64,000 nt of DNA from Streptomyces sp. NRRL F-525. Lineage in GTDB: Bacteria; Actinomycetota; Actinomycetes; Streptomycetales; Streptomycetaceae. Location of the stretch: assembly GCF_000716605.1 (NCBI RefSeq), contig NZ_JNXE01000001.1, positions 1-64,000 on the forward strand, read 5' to 3'. Shown piece by piece: positions 18,656 through 26,374 of this stretch (position 1 is its first letter; every line of letters starts with the position of its first letter). Both the position numbers and the translations under genes were made by a program. Below the pieces are notes generated by a model. The model worked only from the letters and a program-made list of their open reading frames with translations. It did not search any database and had not been told where the DNA came from.

Positions 18656-19129
18656 CTAGCTGACCCGGCCGTACCAGACGCTCTTGGTCCAGATCTTCTG
18701 CAGTCTCACCACGTCCCCGGTCTTCGGGGCGTGCCAGATCTTTCCCTTGCCGGCGTAGATGCCGACGTGGTAGACGCTGGAGCCCGAGTGGAAGAAGACG
18801 AGGTCCCCGGCCTTGCGGCTCTTGGCCGAGATGTGGTGGGTCTTGTTGTACTGCTGGGCCGCCGTACGGGGCAGTTTCTTGCCTGCCTTCTTGTACGAGT
18901 ACAGCGTGAGCCCGGAGCAGTCGAAGCGGCCCGGTCCGGTGGCCCCGTACCTGTACGGCGCGCCCTTCTTGGACGCCGCGACCTGGAGTGCCTTCGTCGC
19001 GGGTGTCGCGGCCGCGGCGTCGGATGCGACGCCCGGTATCACGACGGAACCGCCAACGGCGGCGATGGCGAAGGCCGAGGCCGTACCGGCCCTGACCATC
19101 AGCGACGGGACACGATTGAGCGCAGTCAT
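18656..19129 (-). CDS. Secreted NlpC/P60 peptidoglycan endopeptidase
   Basis: 157-residue cell-wall hydrolase of the C40 family. A signal peptide (MTALNRVPSLMVRAGTASAF..., hydrophobic to about residue 35, small-residue cleavage near DAAAA) precedes a single catalytic domain. The Cys lies in RFDCSGLTLYSYKKAG, the His in SVYHVGIYAGKGKIWHAP. No extra binding domain. ATG at 19129 follows a c-di-AMP-riboswitch-like leader, fitting the known riboswitch control of Streptomyces cell-wall hydrolase genes. Cleavage of D-Glu-diamino-acid stem-peptide bonds is inferred from the family. Confidence 0.9.
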   Translation of the reverse strand: MTALNRVPSLMVRAGTASAFAIAAVGGSVVIPGVASDAAAATPATKALQVAASKKGAPYRYGATGPGRFDCSGLTLYSYKKAGKKLPRTAAQQYNKTHHISAKSRKAGDLVFFHSGSSVYHVGIYAGKGKIWHAPKTGDVVRLQKIWTKSVWYGRVS

Positions 19130-19144
19130 GCGCAACCCTTCGTC

Positions 19145-19320
19145 AGCCGCCTGTGAAGGATGACCTGTCGGATTCGGGCTGGCGAAGTTGCCCGGCCGCT
19201 GACGCGGCTTCACCCCAAGGGCTGCTCGACCCGGTCATGGCGTGACCGTCCCGGCGACCCGTCGTGCTTGGGTCCTCCACTCCTGCCGATGCAATCCTGT
19301 CGACCTGTCATCCGGGCGGC
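19145..19320 (-). ncRNA. c-di-AMP riboswitch (ydaO/yuaA type) in the NlpC/P60 leader
   Basis: Read on the minus strand, the leader carries the conserved ydaO blocks in order: GGACCCA (19275-19269), GGGGTGAAG (19216-19208), GCCGGGCAACTTCGCCAGC (19197-19179), CCCGAATCCGACAGG (19178-19164) and the 3' CACAGGCGG near 19150. These match the class that binds cyclic di-AMP and controls cell-wall hydrolases in actinobacteria. High ligand would switch off expression in the known examples. Boundaries are approximate; a covariance search was not possible. Confidence 0.8.
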
Positions 19321-19651
19321 GGCAGGACTCGGCGTCCGCCCGGATCGCCCCGCCGCTGCGGCGGGGTCTTGTCGTCAGACAGGGATCTTCACCTATGAAT
19401 GTCCGAAAAGCCCAACGGAACCGGGGATTTGTGGGGTTACTCACCACTCACCCGTTCGGCTGAACGCAACGGTGTTCGAGGGAGTGTCGAGGGGGGTGTG
19501 ACGCTCGGACCAGCACCGGAACACCTCACCCGGCCCTCGGGCTACGCGTGTTGCGCAACCCGGACGGCCGTATGGGCGGAGTCGCGACTACGCCGATCGG
19601 GGGTACGTCGTTCGGCTCGTTTCGACGTCGTCCGGGACAGCTTTACGTCCG
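19321..19651. other. Intergenic region upstream of the riboswitch
   Basis: No convincing gene. It holds a strong GC hairpin (CCCCGCCGC-TGC-GGCGGGG type, near 19345-19365) and must include the promoter of the NlpC/P60 transcript. Short open frames on the plus strand here lack ribosome sites and protein-like composition. Confidence 0.4.
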
Positions 19652-19960
19652 TCAACTGTCCGAGGGTGCGGGCAGGGTGACGCGCGCCGTGCGGCGCTCC
19701 CCGTCCAGCACGCGCAGCGCCCGCGCCAGCGTGGGGGCGTGCAGTTCGCTCTCGCCCCGCTGGTGCATCAGCGCCAGCGCGTCCCGGAGCTCGGTGGCCT
19801 TCGCCACGAGCGCCTGAGCGGCCCTCAGACCACGGTACGTGTCACCGTTGTGCGCCGGGTTGATACGGCCCAGCAGGTCGGCCACATCCAGATAACGGTC
19901 GATCAACTCGCCCTCGGCGCGCGTCAGTGCGGGCAGCGGAGGCAGTTCCGGCGGCAGCAT
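19652..19960 (-). CDS. Small helical protein downstream of clpP paralogue (unknown)
   Basis: 102 residues, unrecognised. Sequence is strongly helical (ALTRAEGELIDRYLDVADLL, AAQALVAKATELRDALALMH) with a Pro-rich N-terminus (MLPPELPPLP). No signal or membrane segment. Seven bases after the ClpP-like gene, so very likely co-transcribed and possibly an adaptor, chaperone or substrate of that protease. The family is unknown to me. Confidence 0.7.
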   Translation of the reverse strand: MLPPELPPLPALTRAEGELIDRYLDVADLLGRINPAHNGDTYRGLRAAQALVAKATELRDALALMHQRGESELHAPTLARALRVLDGERRTARVTLPAPSDS

Positions 19961-19967
19961 CGTCGGC

Positions 19968-20603
19968 TCACTCCCCGCCGTGCTCGGTGAGCGAGGTCTT
20001 CCGCGTGGTCACGATCCGGTCCACCAACCCGTATTCCAGGGCCTGTTGGGCATCCATGATGCGGTCCCGCTCGATGTCCGCGCTCACCTGCGCCACCGTC
20101 CGGCCCGTGTGCAGGGCCAGCAGTTCCTCCAGTTGGACCCGCGTACGCGCCAACTCCTCGGCCTGGATGGCGAGATCGCTCGCCTGACCCTGGATCGGCT
20201 CGGGGAAGGAGGGCTGGTGGAGCACCACCCGCGCACCCGGCAGCGCGGACCGCTTGCCCGGGGTGCCCGCCGCCAGCAGCAGCGCCGCGGAGGTGCCGGC
20301 CTGGCCCAGGCAGACCGTCTCCACGTCACACGTGACGAACCGCAACGTGTCGTAGATCGCCGACATCGCGGTGAACGATCCGCCGGGCGAGTTGATGTAC
20401 AGCGAGATGTCGCGGTCCGGTGCCTGGTACTCGAGGTGCATGAACTGGGCCATCACGTCGTTCGCCGAGATGTCGTCGATGGGCGTCCCGAGAAAGACGA
20501 TCCGCTCCTCCAGCAGCTTCGAGTACGGGTCCAGGGTCCGGTGGCCGGCGCTGGTGCGCTCGGTGAACTCGGGCAGGACGTGGCGGGCGGACGGTCGGGT
20601 CAT
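19968..20603 (-). CDS. ClpP-family protease subunit with altered nucleophile
   Basis: 211-residue ClpP homologue; aligns end to end with E. coli ClpP ([34 protein letters not shown]). His129 and Asp180 correspond to the catalytic His122 and Asp171. At the nucleophile the usual GQAASM reads GQAGTS: Thr104 occupies the Ser97 position and a Ser follows one residue later (Ser105). It may be a Thr nucleophile, a shifted Ser, or an inactive ring partner. The ATG at 20603 has AGGGG upstream. Followed by a small helical gene and divergent from an orphan Phd-type antitoxin across a shared operator-like palindrome. Not the housekeeping clpP1P2 operon: no clpX or tig nearby. Confidence 0.88.
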   Translation of the reverse strand: MTRPSARHVLPEFTERTSAGHRTLDPYSKLLEERIVFLGTPIDDISANDVMAQFMHLEYQAPDRDISLYINSPGGSFTAMSAIYDTLRFVTCDVETVCLGQAGTSAALLLAAGTPGKRSALPGARVVLHQPSFPEPIQGQASDLAIQAEELARTRVQLEELLALHTGRTVAQVSADIERDRIMDAQQALEYGLVDRIVTTRKTSLTEHGGE

Positions 20604-20652
20604 GGCGTAGCCCCTCATTGACTGGCATCTACGGCATCCACTCTGGCTTGCT

Positions 20653-20688
20653 CTGTACAAAATGTACAGGACGTATGGAACGTATGAT
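20653..20688. promoter_or_regulatory. Palindromic operator and leaderless promoter, clpP/phd intergenic
   Basis: CTGTACA-AAA-TGTACAG (20653-20669) is a perfect 17-base palindrome. Beside it are two ACGTATG direct repeats (20671-20677, 20680-20686). TATGAT (20683-20688) is a near-consensus -10 that ends 6 bases before the antitoxin ATG, predicting a leaderless mRNA. The palindrome sits where a repressor would cover both divergent promoters. Unusually AT-rich for this genome. Confidence 0.55.
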
Positions 20689-20694
20689 GGGGTC

Positions 20695-20973
20695 ATGGCC
20701 TACGAGATTCCGGTGACGCAAGCCAGGGCTGAGCTCGCCGACCTGATCAACCGGGTGGTGTACGGCGCCGAGCGCGTCGTCGTGACACGGCACGGGAAGC
20801 CGCTCGTCGCCCTTGTCTCCGCCGCCGACCTGGAGCGATTGAACGAACTTGACCGGGCGGGTGAGGAGCGGGTGATCAGTGCCGTCTCCGCCGTGCGCGA
20901 GGTCGCGTCCGCTCCCCGCGAACACCAGCGGTTCGGCATCGCGGCCGAGCATCGGGGGTCCGGTCCCTCCTAG
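20695..20973 (+). CDS. Phd/YefM-family antitoxin (orphan)
   Basis: 92 residues. [20 protein letters not shown] followed by [20 protein letters not shown] and VSAADLERL is the textbook Phd/YefM DNA-binding fold. The tail (about 55-92) is the flexible toxin-neutralising region. No RelE, Doc or PIN toxin follows; the next gene is ureA about 290 bases on. Its divergent neighbour encodes a ClpP-like protease subunit, a class that degrades such antitoxins. No ribosome site; probably leaderless. Confidence 0.85.
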   Translation: MAYEIPVTQARAELADLINRVVYGAERVVVTRHGKPLVALVSAADLERLNELDRAGEERVISAVSAVREVASAPREHQRFGIAAEHRGSGPS

Positions 20974-21024
20974 TCGAGCGGCCGCTCTACGTGCGTAGAT
21001 GTGATTGTCCTGATCACAGCTCGG

Positions 21025-21040
21025 TTAACTTGCTTGAAAC
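21025..21040 (+). promoter_or_regulatory. GlnR-like box upstream of the urease operon
   Basis: TTAAC-N6-GAAAC (21025-21029, 21036-21040) fits the Streptomyces GlnR half-box pattern gTnAC-N6-GaAAC with one mismatch. A less exact GTGAT-N6-GATCA lies just upstream (21001-21016), within a TGTGAT-N7-ATCACA inverted repeat (21000-21018). From memory, GlnR controls the urease genes of S. coelicolor. The box is about 220 bases before ureA, so a long leader is implied. Confidence 0.5.
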
Positions 21041-21137
21041 GCCGTCCAACTAGCCTGCCCATCCATGCCACCAGGGACTTTGCCCTGGGGGCTGAGCGGG
21101 TCCGGCGAAGTCCGCTGCGGTTCGACAGCGCCCCGAA

Positions 21138-21165
21138 GGGGGCGCGGGGAACTGCGCGACCAGCC
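21138..21165 (+). repeat. Dispersed hairpin repeat, copy 1
   Basis: Core GGGGCGCGGGGAACTGCGCG followed by ACCAGCC, in the ureA leader. The 3' end diverges (CACG instead of CCCCA), so the outer stem is lost here. Only copy in the window that lies inside a predicted 5' leader. Confidence 0.8.
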
Positions 21166-21261
21166 ACGACGGACCTGCGGACGACGTCCCGCACTCCGAG
21201 CGGAGCGTTTAGGCGGCAGCCGGACCCCGCACGGTCCGGAGCGAGGACTGTGAGGTGGGAC

Positions 21262-21564
21262 GTGCAACTGACCCCGCACGAGCAAGAGAGGCTGCTGATC
21301 CATGTGGCGGCCGACGTGGCCGAGAAGCGCCGGGCCCGTGGTCTGAAGCTGAACCACCCCGAGGCGGTCGCCCTCATCACGTCGCACATCCTCGAAGGCG
21401 CCCGTGACGGCCGGACCGTCGCCGAGCTGATGTCCTCCGGGCGCAAGCTGCTCACCAGGGACGACGTCATGGTGGGCATCCCCGAGATGATCCACGACGT
21501 ACAGGTCGAGGCGACCTTCCCGGACGGCACCAAGCTCGTCACCGTCCACGACCCGATCGTGTAG
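21262..21564 (+). CDS. ureA: Urease subunit gamma
   Basis: 100-residue structural subunit of urease, the cytosolic nickel enzyme hydrolysing urea to ammonia and carbamate. Begins (M)[20 protein letters not shown] and contains [20 protein letters not shown] and [13 protein letters not shown] text ([20 protein letters not shown]), diagnostic of UreA. The GTG at 21262 with GAGGTGG before it gives the family's standard length. First gene of ureABC-F-G-D; 9 bases before ureB. Putative GlnR control from the site at 21025. Confidence 0.95.
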   Translation: MQLTPHEQERLLIHVAADVAEKRRARGLKLNHPEAVALITSHILEGARDGRTVAELMSSGRKLLTRDDVMVGIPEMIHDVQVEATFPDGTKLVTVHDPIV

Positions 21565-21573
21565 GAGGCCTCG

Positions 21574-21885
21574 ATGATTCCCGGCGAGATCCTGTTCGCG
21601 GACGACCCGATCGTCTACAACGCGGGCCGCGAGGTCACTCGGATGACCGTCCTCAACGCCGCCGACCGGCCCGTCCAGGTCGGCTCCCACTACCACTTCG
21701 CCGAGGCCAACCCCGGCCTCGAATTCGACCGCGCCGCCGCGCGCGGGCAGCGGCTCAACGTCGCCGCCGGTACGGCCGTGCGCTTCGAGCCGGGCATCCC
21801 CGTCGACGTCGAACTCGTCCCCCTCACCGGCGCCCGGATCGTGCCCGGACTGCGCGGGGAGACCGGAGGTGCCCTCGATGCCTGA
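21574..21885 (+). CDS. ureB: Urease subunit beta
   Basis: 103 residues. [20 protein letters not shown] and [20 protein letters not shown] are the UreB signatures. Structural subunit assembling with UreA and UreC into the (alpha beta gamma)3 core. GTAGGAGG site upstream. Its end overlaps ureC by 8 bases, so translation of the catalytic subunit is coupled. Confidence 0.96.
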   Translation: MIPGEILFADDPIVYNAGREVTRMTVLNAADRPVQVGSHYHFAEANPGLEFDRAAARGQRLNVAAGTAVRFEPGIPVDVELVPLTGARIVPGLRGETGGALDA

Positions 21886-23599
21886 GATCTCCCGTGCCGC
21901 GTACGCGGACCTGTTCGGGCCGACCACCGGCGACCGCATCCGGCTCGCCGACACCGATCTGCTGATCGAGATCGAGGAGGACCGCAGCGGCGGTCCCGGA
22001 CTCGCCGGTGACGAGGCCGTGTTCGGCGGCGGCAAGGTCATCCGCGAGTCGATGGGCCAGGCGCGTGCCTCCCGCGCGGAGGGCACCCCCGACACCGTCA
22101 TCACCGGCGCCGTGATCGTCGACCACTGGGGCATCGTCAAGGCCGACGTCGGCATCCGCGACGGCCGCATCACCGGCATCGGCAAGGCCGGCAACCCCGA
22201 CACCATGGACGGGATCCACCCCGACCTGGTGATCGGTCCCGAGACCGAGGTCATCGCGGGCAACGGACGCATCCTCACGGCCGGTGCCGTCGACGCGCAC
22301 GTCCACTTCATCTGCCCGCAGATCGCCGACGAGGCGCTCTCCGCCGGTGTCACCACGCTGGTCGGCGGCGGCACCGGACCGGCCGAGGGCTCCAAGGCGA
22401 CCACGGTCACCCCCGGCCCCTGGCATCTGGCCGGGATGATGGCGGCGATGGAGCAGTACCCGCTCAACATCGGCTTCCTCGGCAAGGGCAACACCGTCTC
22501 GCACGACGCGATGATGTCCCAGATCCGCGGAGGAGCGCTGGGACTGAAGCTGCACGAGGACTGGGGCTCGACTCCCGCCGTCATCGACGCCTCGCTCACC
22601 GTCGCCGACCGTACGGGCGTCCAAGTCGCCATCCACACCGACACGTTGAACGAGGCCGGGTTCGTCGGCGACACCCTCGCCGCGATCGCCGGACGCGGTA
22701 TCCACGCGTACCACACCGAGGGTGCGGGCGGCGGGCACGCGCCGGACATCATGACCGTGGTCTCCGAGCCGCACGTGCTGCCCAGCTCCACCAACCCGAC
22801 CCGGCCCTACACCGTCAACACCGCCGAGGAACACCTCGACATGCTGATGGTCTGCCACCACCTGAACCCGGCGGTCCCCGAGGACCTGGCCTTCGCCGAG
22901 TCCCGCATCCGTCCGTCGACGATCGGCGCGGAGGACATCCTCCACGACCTCGGCGCCATCTCGATCATCTCCTCCGACGCGCAGGCGATGGGGCGGGTCG
23001 GCGAGGTCATCATGCGGACCTGGCAGACGGCGCACGTGATGAAGCGGCGGCGGGGGGCGCTGCCCGGGGACGGGCGTGCGGACAACCGTCGGGTACGGCG
23101 CTACATCGCCAAGTACACGATCAACCCCGCCCTCGCGCAGGGTCTCGCCCGTGAGATCGGCTCCGTCGAGAGCGGCAAGCTCGCCGACCTCGTGCTGTGG
23201 GAACCGGCGTTCTTCGGGGTCAAGCCGCACCTCGTCATCAAGGGCGGACAGATCGCGTACGCGCAGATGGGCGACGCCAACGCGTCCATCCCGACGCCTC
23301 AACCCATCCTGCCGCGGCCGATGTTCGGGGCGATCGGGCGGGCACCGGCCGCCAACTCCTTCAACTTCGTCGCCCAGTTGGCGATCGAGGACGGGCTGCC
23401 CGAGCGGCTCGATCTCGGGAAGAAGTTCGTCGCGATCGAGTCGACGCGTGGGGTCACGAAGGCGGACATGCGCGAGAACGATGCCCGGCCTCGTGTCCAG
23501 GTCGATCCCGACAGTTTCGCCGTGCACATCGACGGGGAGCTGGTCGAGGCGACTCCGGCGGCCGAACTGCCCATGGCTCAGCGGTACTTCCTCTTCTGA
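21878..23599 (+). CDS. ureC: Urease subunit alpha (catalytic)
   Basis: 573 residues from [20 protein letters not shown]. All nickel ligands are present with a +7 offset to Klebsiella: His141, His143, carbamylated Lys224 (GLKLHEDWG), His253, His279 and Asp367; the flap Cys326-His327 (MVCHHLNP) is also intact. The enzyme should be active once Ni2+ and CO2 are loaded by UreD/F/G. ATG chosen 9 bases after an in-frame GTG because GGAGGT precedes it at the right distance. Confidence 0.97.
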   Translation: MPEISRAAYADLFGPTTGDRIRLADTDLLIEIEEDRSGGPGLAGDEAVFGGGKVIRESMGQARASRAEGTPDTVITGAVIVDHWGIVKADVGIRDGRITGIGKAGNPDTMDGIHPDLVIGPETEVIAGNGRILTAGAVDAHVHFICPQIADEALSAGVTTLVGGGTGPAEGSKATTVTPGPWHLAGMMAAMEQYPLNIGFLGKGNTVSHDAMMSQIRGGALGLKLHEDWGSTPAVIDASLTVADRTGVQVAIHTDTLNEAGFVGDTLAAIAGRGIHAYHTEGAGGGHAPDIMTVVSEPHVLPSSTNPTRPYTVNTAEEHLDMLMVCHHLNPAVPEDLAFAESRIRPSTIGAEDILHDLGAISIISSDAQAMGRVGEVIMRTWQTAHVMKRRRGALPGDGRADNRRVRRYIAKYTINPALAQGLAREIGSVESGKLADLVLWEPAFFGVKPHLVIKGGQIAYAQMGDANASIPTPQPILPRPMFGAIGRAPAANSFNFVAQLAIEDGLPERLDLGKKFVAIESTRGVTKADMRENDARPRVQVDPDSFAVHIDGELVEATPAAELPMAQRYFLF

Positions 23600-23634
23600 G
23601 GAGGGGTTCTGATGAGCTGGGTGAGGTGGGTCTC

Positions 23635-24309
23635 ATGAGCAGGGCGGCGCTACTCGTTCTCGCCGACGGGCGGTTTCCCGCCGGGGGGCATGCGCACTCC
23701 GGCGGGGCGGAGGCTGCCGTCAAGGCCGGGCGGGTCACCGGGGCCGTGAGCCTTGGTGAGTTCTGCCGGGGGCGGTTGCACACGGCTGGGCTTGTGTCCG
23801 CCTCGGTCGCTTCCGCCGCCGCGCTGGGAGTCGACCCGGTGGAGTTGGACCTTGCCGTGGATGCGCGGACTCCGTCGCCCGCGTTGCGGGTGGCCTCGCG
23901 GAAGTTGGGGCGGCAGTTGATGCGGGCGGCTCGGGCTACCTGGCCGTCCGCTGAACTCGACGCCCTGGCGCGGGAGTTCCCCAAGGGGGCGCATCAGCCT
24001 GTGGTGTTGGGGCTGGTGGCTCGGTCTGCTGGGCTGGGGGCGGAGGATGCGGCGTACTGCGCGGCCTACGAGAGCGTGAGTGGGCCGGCGTCCGCGACGG
24101 TGCGGTTGCTGAGTCTTGATCCGTTCGATGCTACGGCTGTGCTGGCCCGGTTGGCGCCGGAGTTGGACCTGGTTGCTGATCGGGCGGTGGAGGCGGGGCG
24201 GCGGGTTCTTGCCGAGGGGGTTGATGAACTGCCTTGTGCGGCGGCGCCGTTGCTGGAGATCGGGGGGGAGGGGCATGCGGCTTGGGCTGTGCGGTTGTTC
24301 GCGTCGTAG
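23635..24309 (+). CDS. ureF: Urease accessory protein UreF
   Basis: 224 residues. LVLADGRFPAGGHAHSGGAE is the UreF N-terminal signature; the rest is all-helical (ALRVASRKLGRQLMRAARAT, HQPVVLGLVARSAGLGAEDA, EDAAYCAAYESVSGPASATVRL). Forms the UreD-UreF complex that docks UreG on apo-urease. ATG at 23635 (MSRAALLV) follows GTGAGGTGG. Codon use at its 3' end is slightly less GC3-biased than in ureC. After its stop comes 498 bases of repeat DNA before ureG. Confidence 0.93.
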   Translation: MSRAALLVLADGRFPAGGHAHSGGAEAAVKAGRVTGAVSLGEFCRGRLHTAGLVSASVASAAALGVDPVELDLAVDARTPSPALRVASRKLGRQLMRAARATWPSAELDALAREFPKGAHQPVVLGLVARSAGLGAEDAAYCAAYESVSGPASATVRLLSLDPFDATAVLARLAPELDLVADRAVEAGRRVLAEGVDELPCAAAPLLEIGGEGHAAWAVRLFAS

Positions 24310-24445
24310 GTTTTTTCGCCCCCGCCGCCCCTACCCGTCCCATCCTCAGGGGCGCTGCCCCGTTCCACCCCGCCAGGGGGCTGCGCCCCCTGGACCCCCG
24401 ATCGGCCTGAACGGCCTCGTCCTCAAACGCCGGACGGGCTGAAGT
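24310..24445 (+). repeat. Dispersed Streptomyces intergenic element with strong hairpin
   Basis: Contains a perfect CCAGGGGGC-TGC-GCCCCCTGG hairpin (24373-24393) and the block CGGCCTGAACGGCCTCGTCC then TCAAACGCCGGACGGGCTGA, a sequence I recall as recurring between genes of many Streptomyces. It lies between ureF and ureG, where it could act as a partial terminator. Only one copy is in this window, so the family claim rests on memory. Confidence 0.6.
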
Positions 24446-24490
24446 GGTGCCGGCCCCGGCTGACAAGGGGCCGGAGCCGCACAACGCCGT

Positions 24491-24790
24491 AGGAAGCAAG
24501 GTCCGAAGCCGCCAGGGTCCGAAGTCGAAGAGCCCCAAGCCGCAAGGCTCCGACGTTGCAAGATCCCGAAGCAGCAAGGTCCCGAAGCAGTAAGAACCTG
24601 AAGTCGAAGAGCCCGAAGCCGCAAGGCTCCGAAACTGCAAGAGCCTGAAGTCGACGAACCCGAAGCGGCAAGGTTCCGAAGCCGCCAGGACCCGAAGTTC
24701 GCAAGATCTCGACGCTGAAAGGCCCCGAAGCCGTGAGGCCCCGACGCCCCGAAGCCGAATTCGCCCGACACCACCAGGACCCGTAAGAAA
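24491..24790 (+). repeat. Degenerate tandem array, about 15-17 base units, between ureF and ureG
   Basis: Roughly 17 imperfect units with the pattern GGnnCCGAAGCCGCAA (variants CCGAAGTCGAAG, CCTGAAGTCGACG, CCGAAGCAGCAA, CCGAAACTGCAA and so on). Unit length drifts between 14 and 17 bases, so neither strand keeps a reading frame of meaning. G and A are enriched on the plus strand and T is scarce. The array ends about 15 bases before the ureG ATG and its ribosome site (AGAAGGAG). Confidence 0.8.
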
Positions 24791-24807
24791 CCAGAAGGAG
24801 CCGCCCC

Positions 24808-25485
24808 ATGCATCTCGACCACACCCACGACGGCCCCGCCGCCGTCAGTGCCGACGCTCACCGTCCCGACGGGACCCACCGTGCTCTGCGGATCGGGCTC
24901 GGTGGGCCTGTCGGGTCGGGGAAGACCGCTACCGTCGCCGCGCTCTGCCGGGCGCTGCGGGACGAGTTCTCCCTTGCTGTCGTGACCAACGACATCTACA
25001 CCCGGGAGGACGCTGAGTTCCTGCTGCGGGAGGCTGTGTTGCCGCCCGAGCGGATCACCGCCGTGGAGACCGGGGCCTGTCCGCACACCGCTATTCGGGA
25101 TGACATCTCCGCCAACCTCGAAGCCGTTGAGGATCTGGAGGACGAGGTCGGGCCCTTGGATCTCATCCTCGTCGAGTCGGGTGGGGACAATCTCACCGCC
25201 ACCTTTTCCAAGGGGCTTGTCGACGCGCAGGTCTTTGTCATTGACGTGGCCGGTGGGGACGACATTCCGCGTAAGGGTGGGCCGGGGGTGACCACGGCCG
25301 ATCTGCTGGTCGTCAACAAGACCGACCTCGCGCCCTATGTCGGGTCGGATCTCGGGAGGATGGCCGCCGACGCCAAGGCTCAGCGGGCCGAACTGCCTGT
25401 CGTCTTCCAGTCGTTGAGGAGCGAGGCTGGAGTGGGCGACGTCGCCGGCTGGGTGCGGGAGCGGCTTGCCGCGTGGACGGCGTGA
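24808..25485 (+). CDS. ureG: Urease accessory GTPase UreG
   Basis: 225-residue SIMIBI GTPase delivering Ni2+ during urease maturation. P-loop [18 protein letters not shown], switch text [11 protein letters not shown], metal-binding Cys-Pro-His ([11 protein letters not shown]), [20 protein letters not shown] and the specificity motif VVNKTDLAP are all present. The N-terminus is His/Asp-rich ([20 protein letters not shown]), suited to nickel storage. ATG preceded by AGAAGGAG. Separated from ureF by repeats, so its expression may be partly uncoupled; ureD overlaps it downstream. Confidence 0.96.
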   Translation: MHLDHTHDGPAAVSADAHRPDGTHRALRIGLGGPVGSGKTATVAALCRALRDEFSLAVVTNDIYTREDAEFLLREAVLPPERITAVETGACPHTAIRDDISANLEAVEDLEDEVGPLDLILVESGGDNLTATFSKGLVDAQVFVIDVAGGDDIPRKGGPGVTTADLLVVNKTDLAPYVGSDLGRMAADAKAQRAELPVVFQSLRSEAGVGDVAGWVRERLAAWTA

Positions 25486-26240
25486 ACGTGACCGGGGTGC
25501 GGGCCACCGCGCGGATCGTGGCCCGGGAGGACGGGCGGGGCGGTACCGCGCTGCCCGTGCTGGAGGGGGACGGGCCGCTTGCGTTGCGGCGGACCCGGGG
25601 GAGCGGGGCCGAGGCTCAGGTCATGCTCGTGGGGGCCATGAGCGGGCCGCTCGGCGGGGATCATTTCGCTGTTGAGGCGGGTGTTGAGGCGGGGGCCCGG
25701 TTGCGGGTCGGGTCCGCCGCCGCCACCATCGCGCTGCCGGGGCAGGCGAAGGGGGAGTCCCGGTACGACGTTCGGCTCAGCGTCGCCGAGGACGGTGAAC
25801 TGCACTGGTTGCCCGAGCAGTTGATCTCCGTGCGCGGTAGTGATCTGCGGGTTGCGACACGCGTCGATCTCGCCGAGTCCGCTCGGCTCGTGCTGCGTGA
25901 GGAGCAGGTGCTTGGGCGGGTCGGGGAGGAGCCCGGGCGGCTCACCAGTCGGCTCACGCTGCGCATCGGCGAACGGACCGTGCTTGATCAGGAGTTGGCC
26001 TGTGGGCCGGGGGCGCCGGGCGGCTGGGACGGGCCCGCCGTGCTCGGGGGGCATCGCGCTGTGGGGCAACTCGTCGTCGTACGGCCTGAGTTCACCCGGA
26101 AGCCAGTTGGCGCGCGCATGCTGGGGGAGTGTGCGAGCCTCGTGCCGCTCGCCGGGCCCGCCGTGCTGGTGAGTGCGATCGCCTCCGACGCGCTGCGGCT
26201 GCGGCGGGTGTTGGACGAGGCGTTGGCGTCGCTGGAGTGA
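25482..26240 (+). CDS. ureD: Urease accessory protein UreD
   Basis: About 252 residues (start 25482) beginning [20 protein letters not shown]. UreD hallmarks are [40 protein letters not shown] and [17 protein letters not shown]. Scaffold linking UreF/UreG to apo-urease and part of the nickel tunnel. I chose GTG 25482 for its GTGA overlap with the ureG stop; GTG at 25473 or 25488 are alternatives. Ends the cluster; 134 bases of intergenic DNA follow before tap. Confidence 0.9.
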   Translation: MNVTGVRATARIVAREDGRGGTALPVLEGDGPLALRRTRGSGAEAQVMLVGAMSGPLGGDHFAVEAGVEAGARLRVGSAAATIALPGQAKGESRYDVRLSVAEDGELHWLPEQLISVRGSDLRVATRVDLAESARLVLREEQVLGRVGEEPGRLTSRLTLRIGERTVLDQELACGPGAPGGWDGPAVLGGHRAVGQLVVVRPEFTRKPVGARMLGECASLVPLAGPAVLVSAIASDALRLRRVLDEALASLE

Positions 26241-26374
26241 GTATCCGCTGAGCGGTACCGGTGTTTCCGCTTATCGGATTGGTAAAGAAGGTCAACCGCC
26301 TCTGTTCTCAGGTGGCTCACAGCCGCGAGGATCCTCCGAGACCATTTCGCAACGATGTACGGGGAGGGGCCCAC

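Noticed and set aside
19399..19680. Plus-strand ORF upstream of the small clpP-linked gene
   Set aside because: No ribosome site, atypical composition, and it overlaps the end of the minus-strand gene.
21000..21018. CRP-like TGTGAT...ATCACA site
   Set aside because: Half-site spacing (TGTGA-N9-TCACA) does not fit the 6-base spacing of CRP sites; kept only as a generic inverted repeat.
21001..21261. N-terminal extension of ureA
   Set aside because: The frame is open but contains the dispersed repeat and the GlnR-like box; UreA is complete from the GTG at 21262.
24131..25086. Minus-strand frames across the ureF-ureG gap with repeated FG/LR-rich peptides
   Set aside because: They are translations of the degenerate tandem array; unit length changes break the frame and no ribosome site or homologue is evident.
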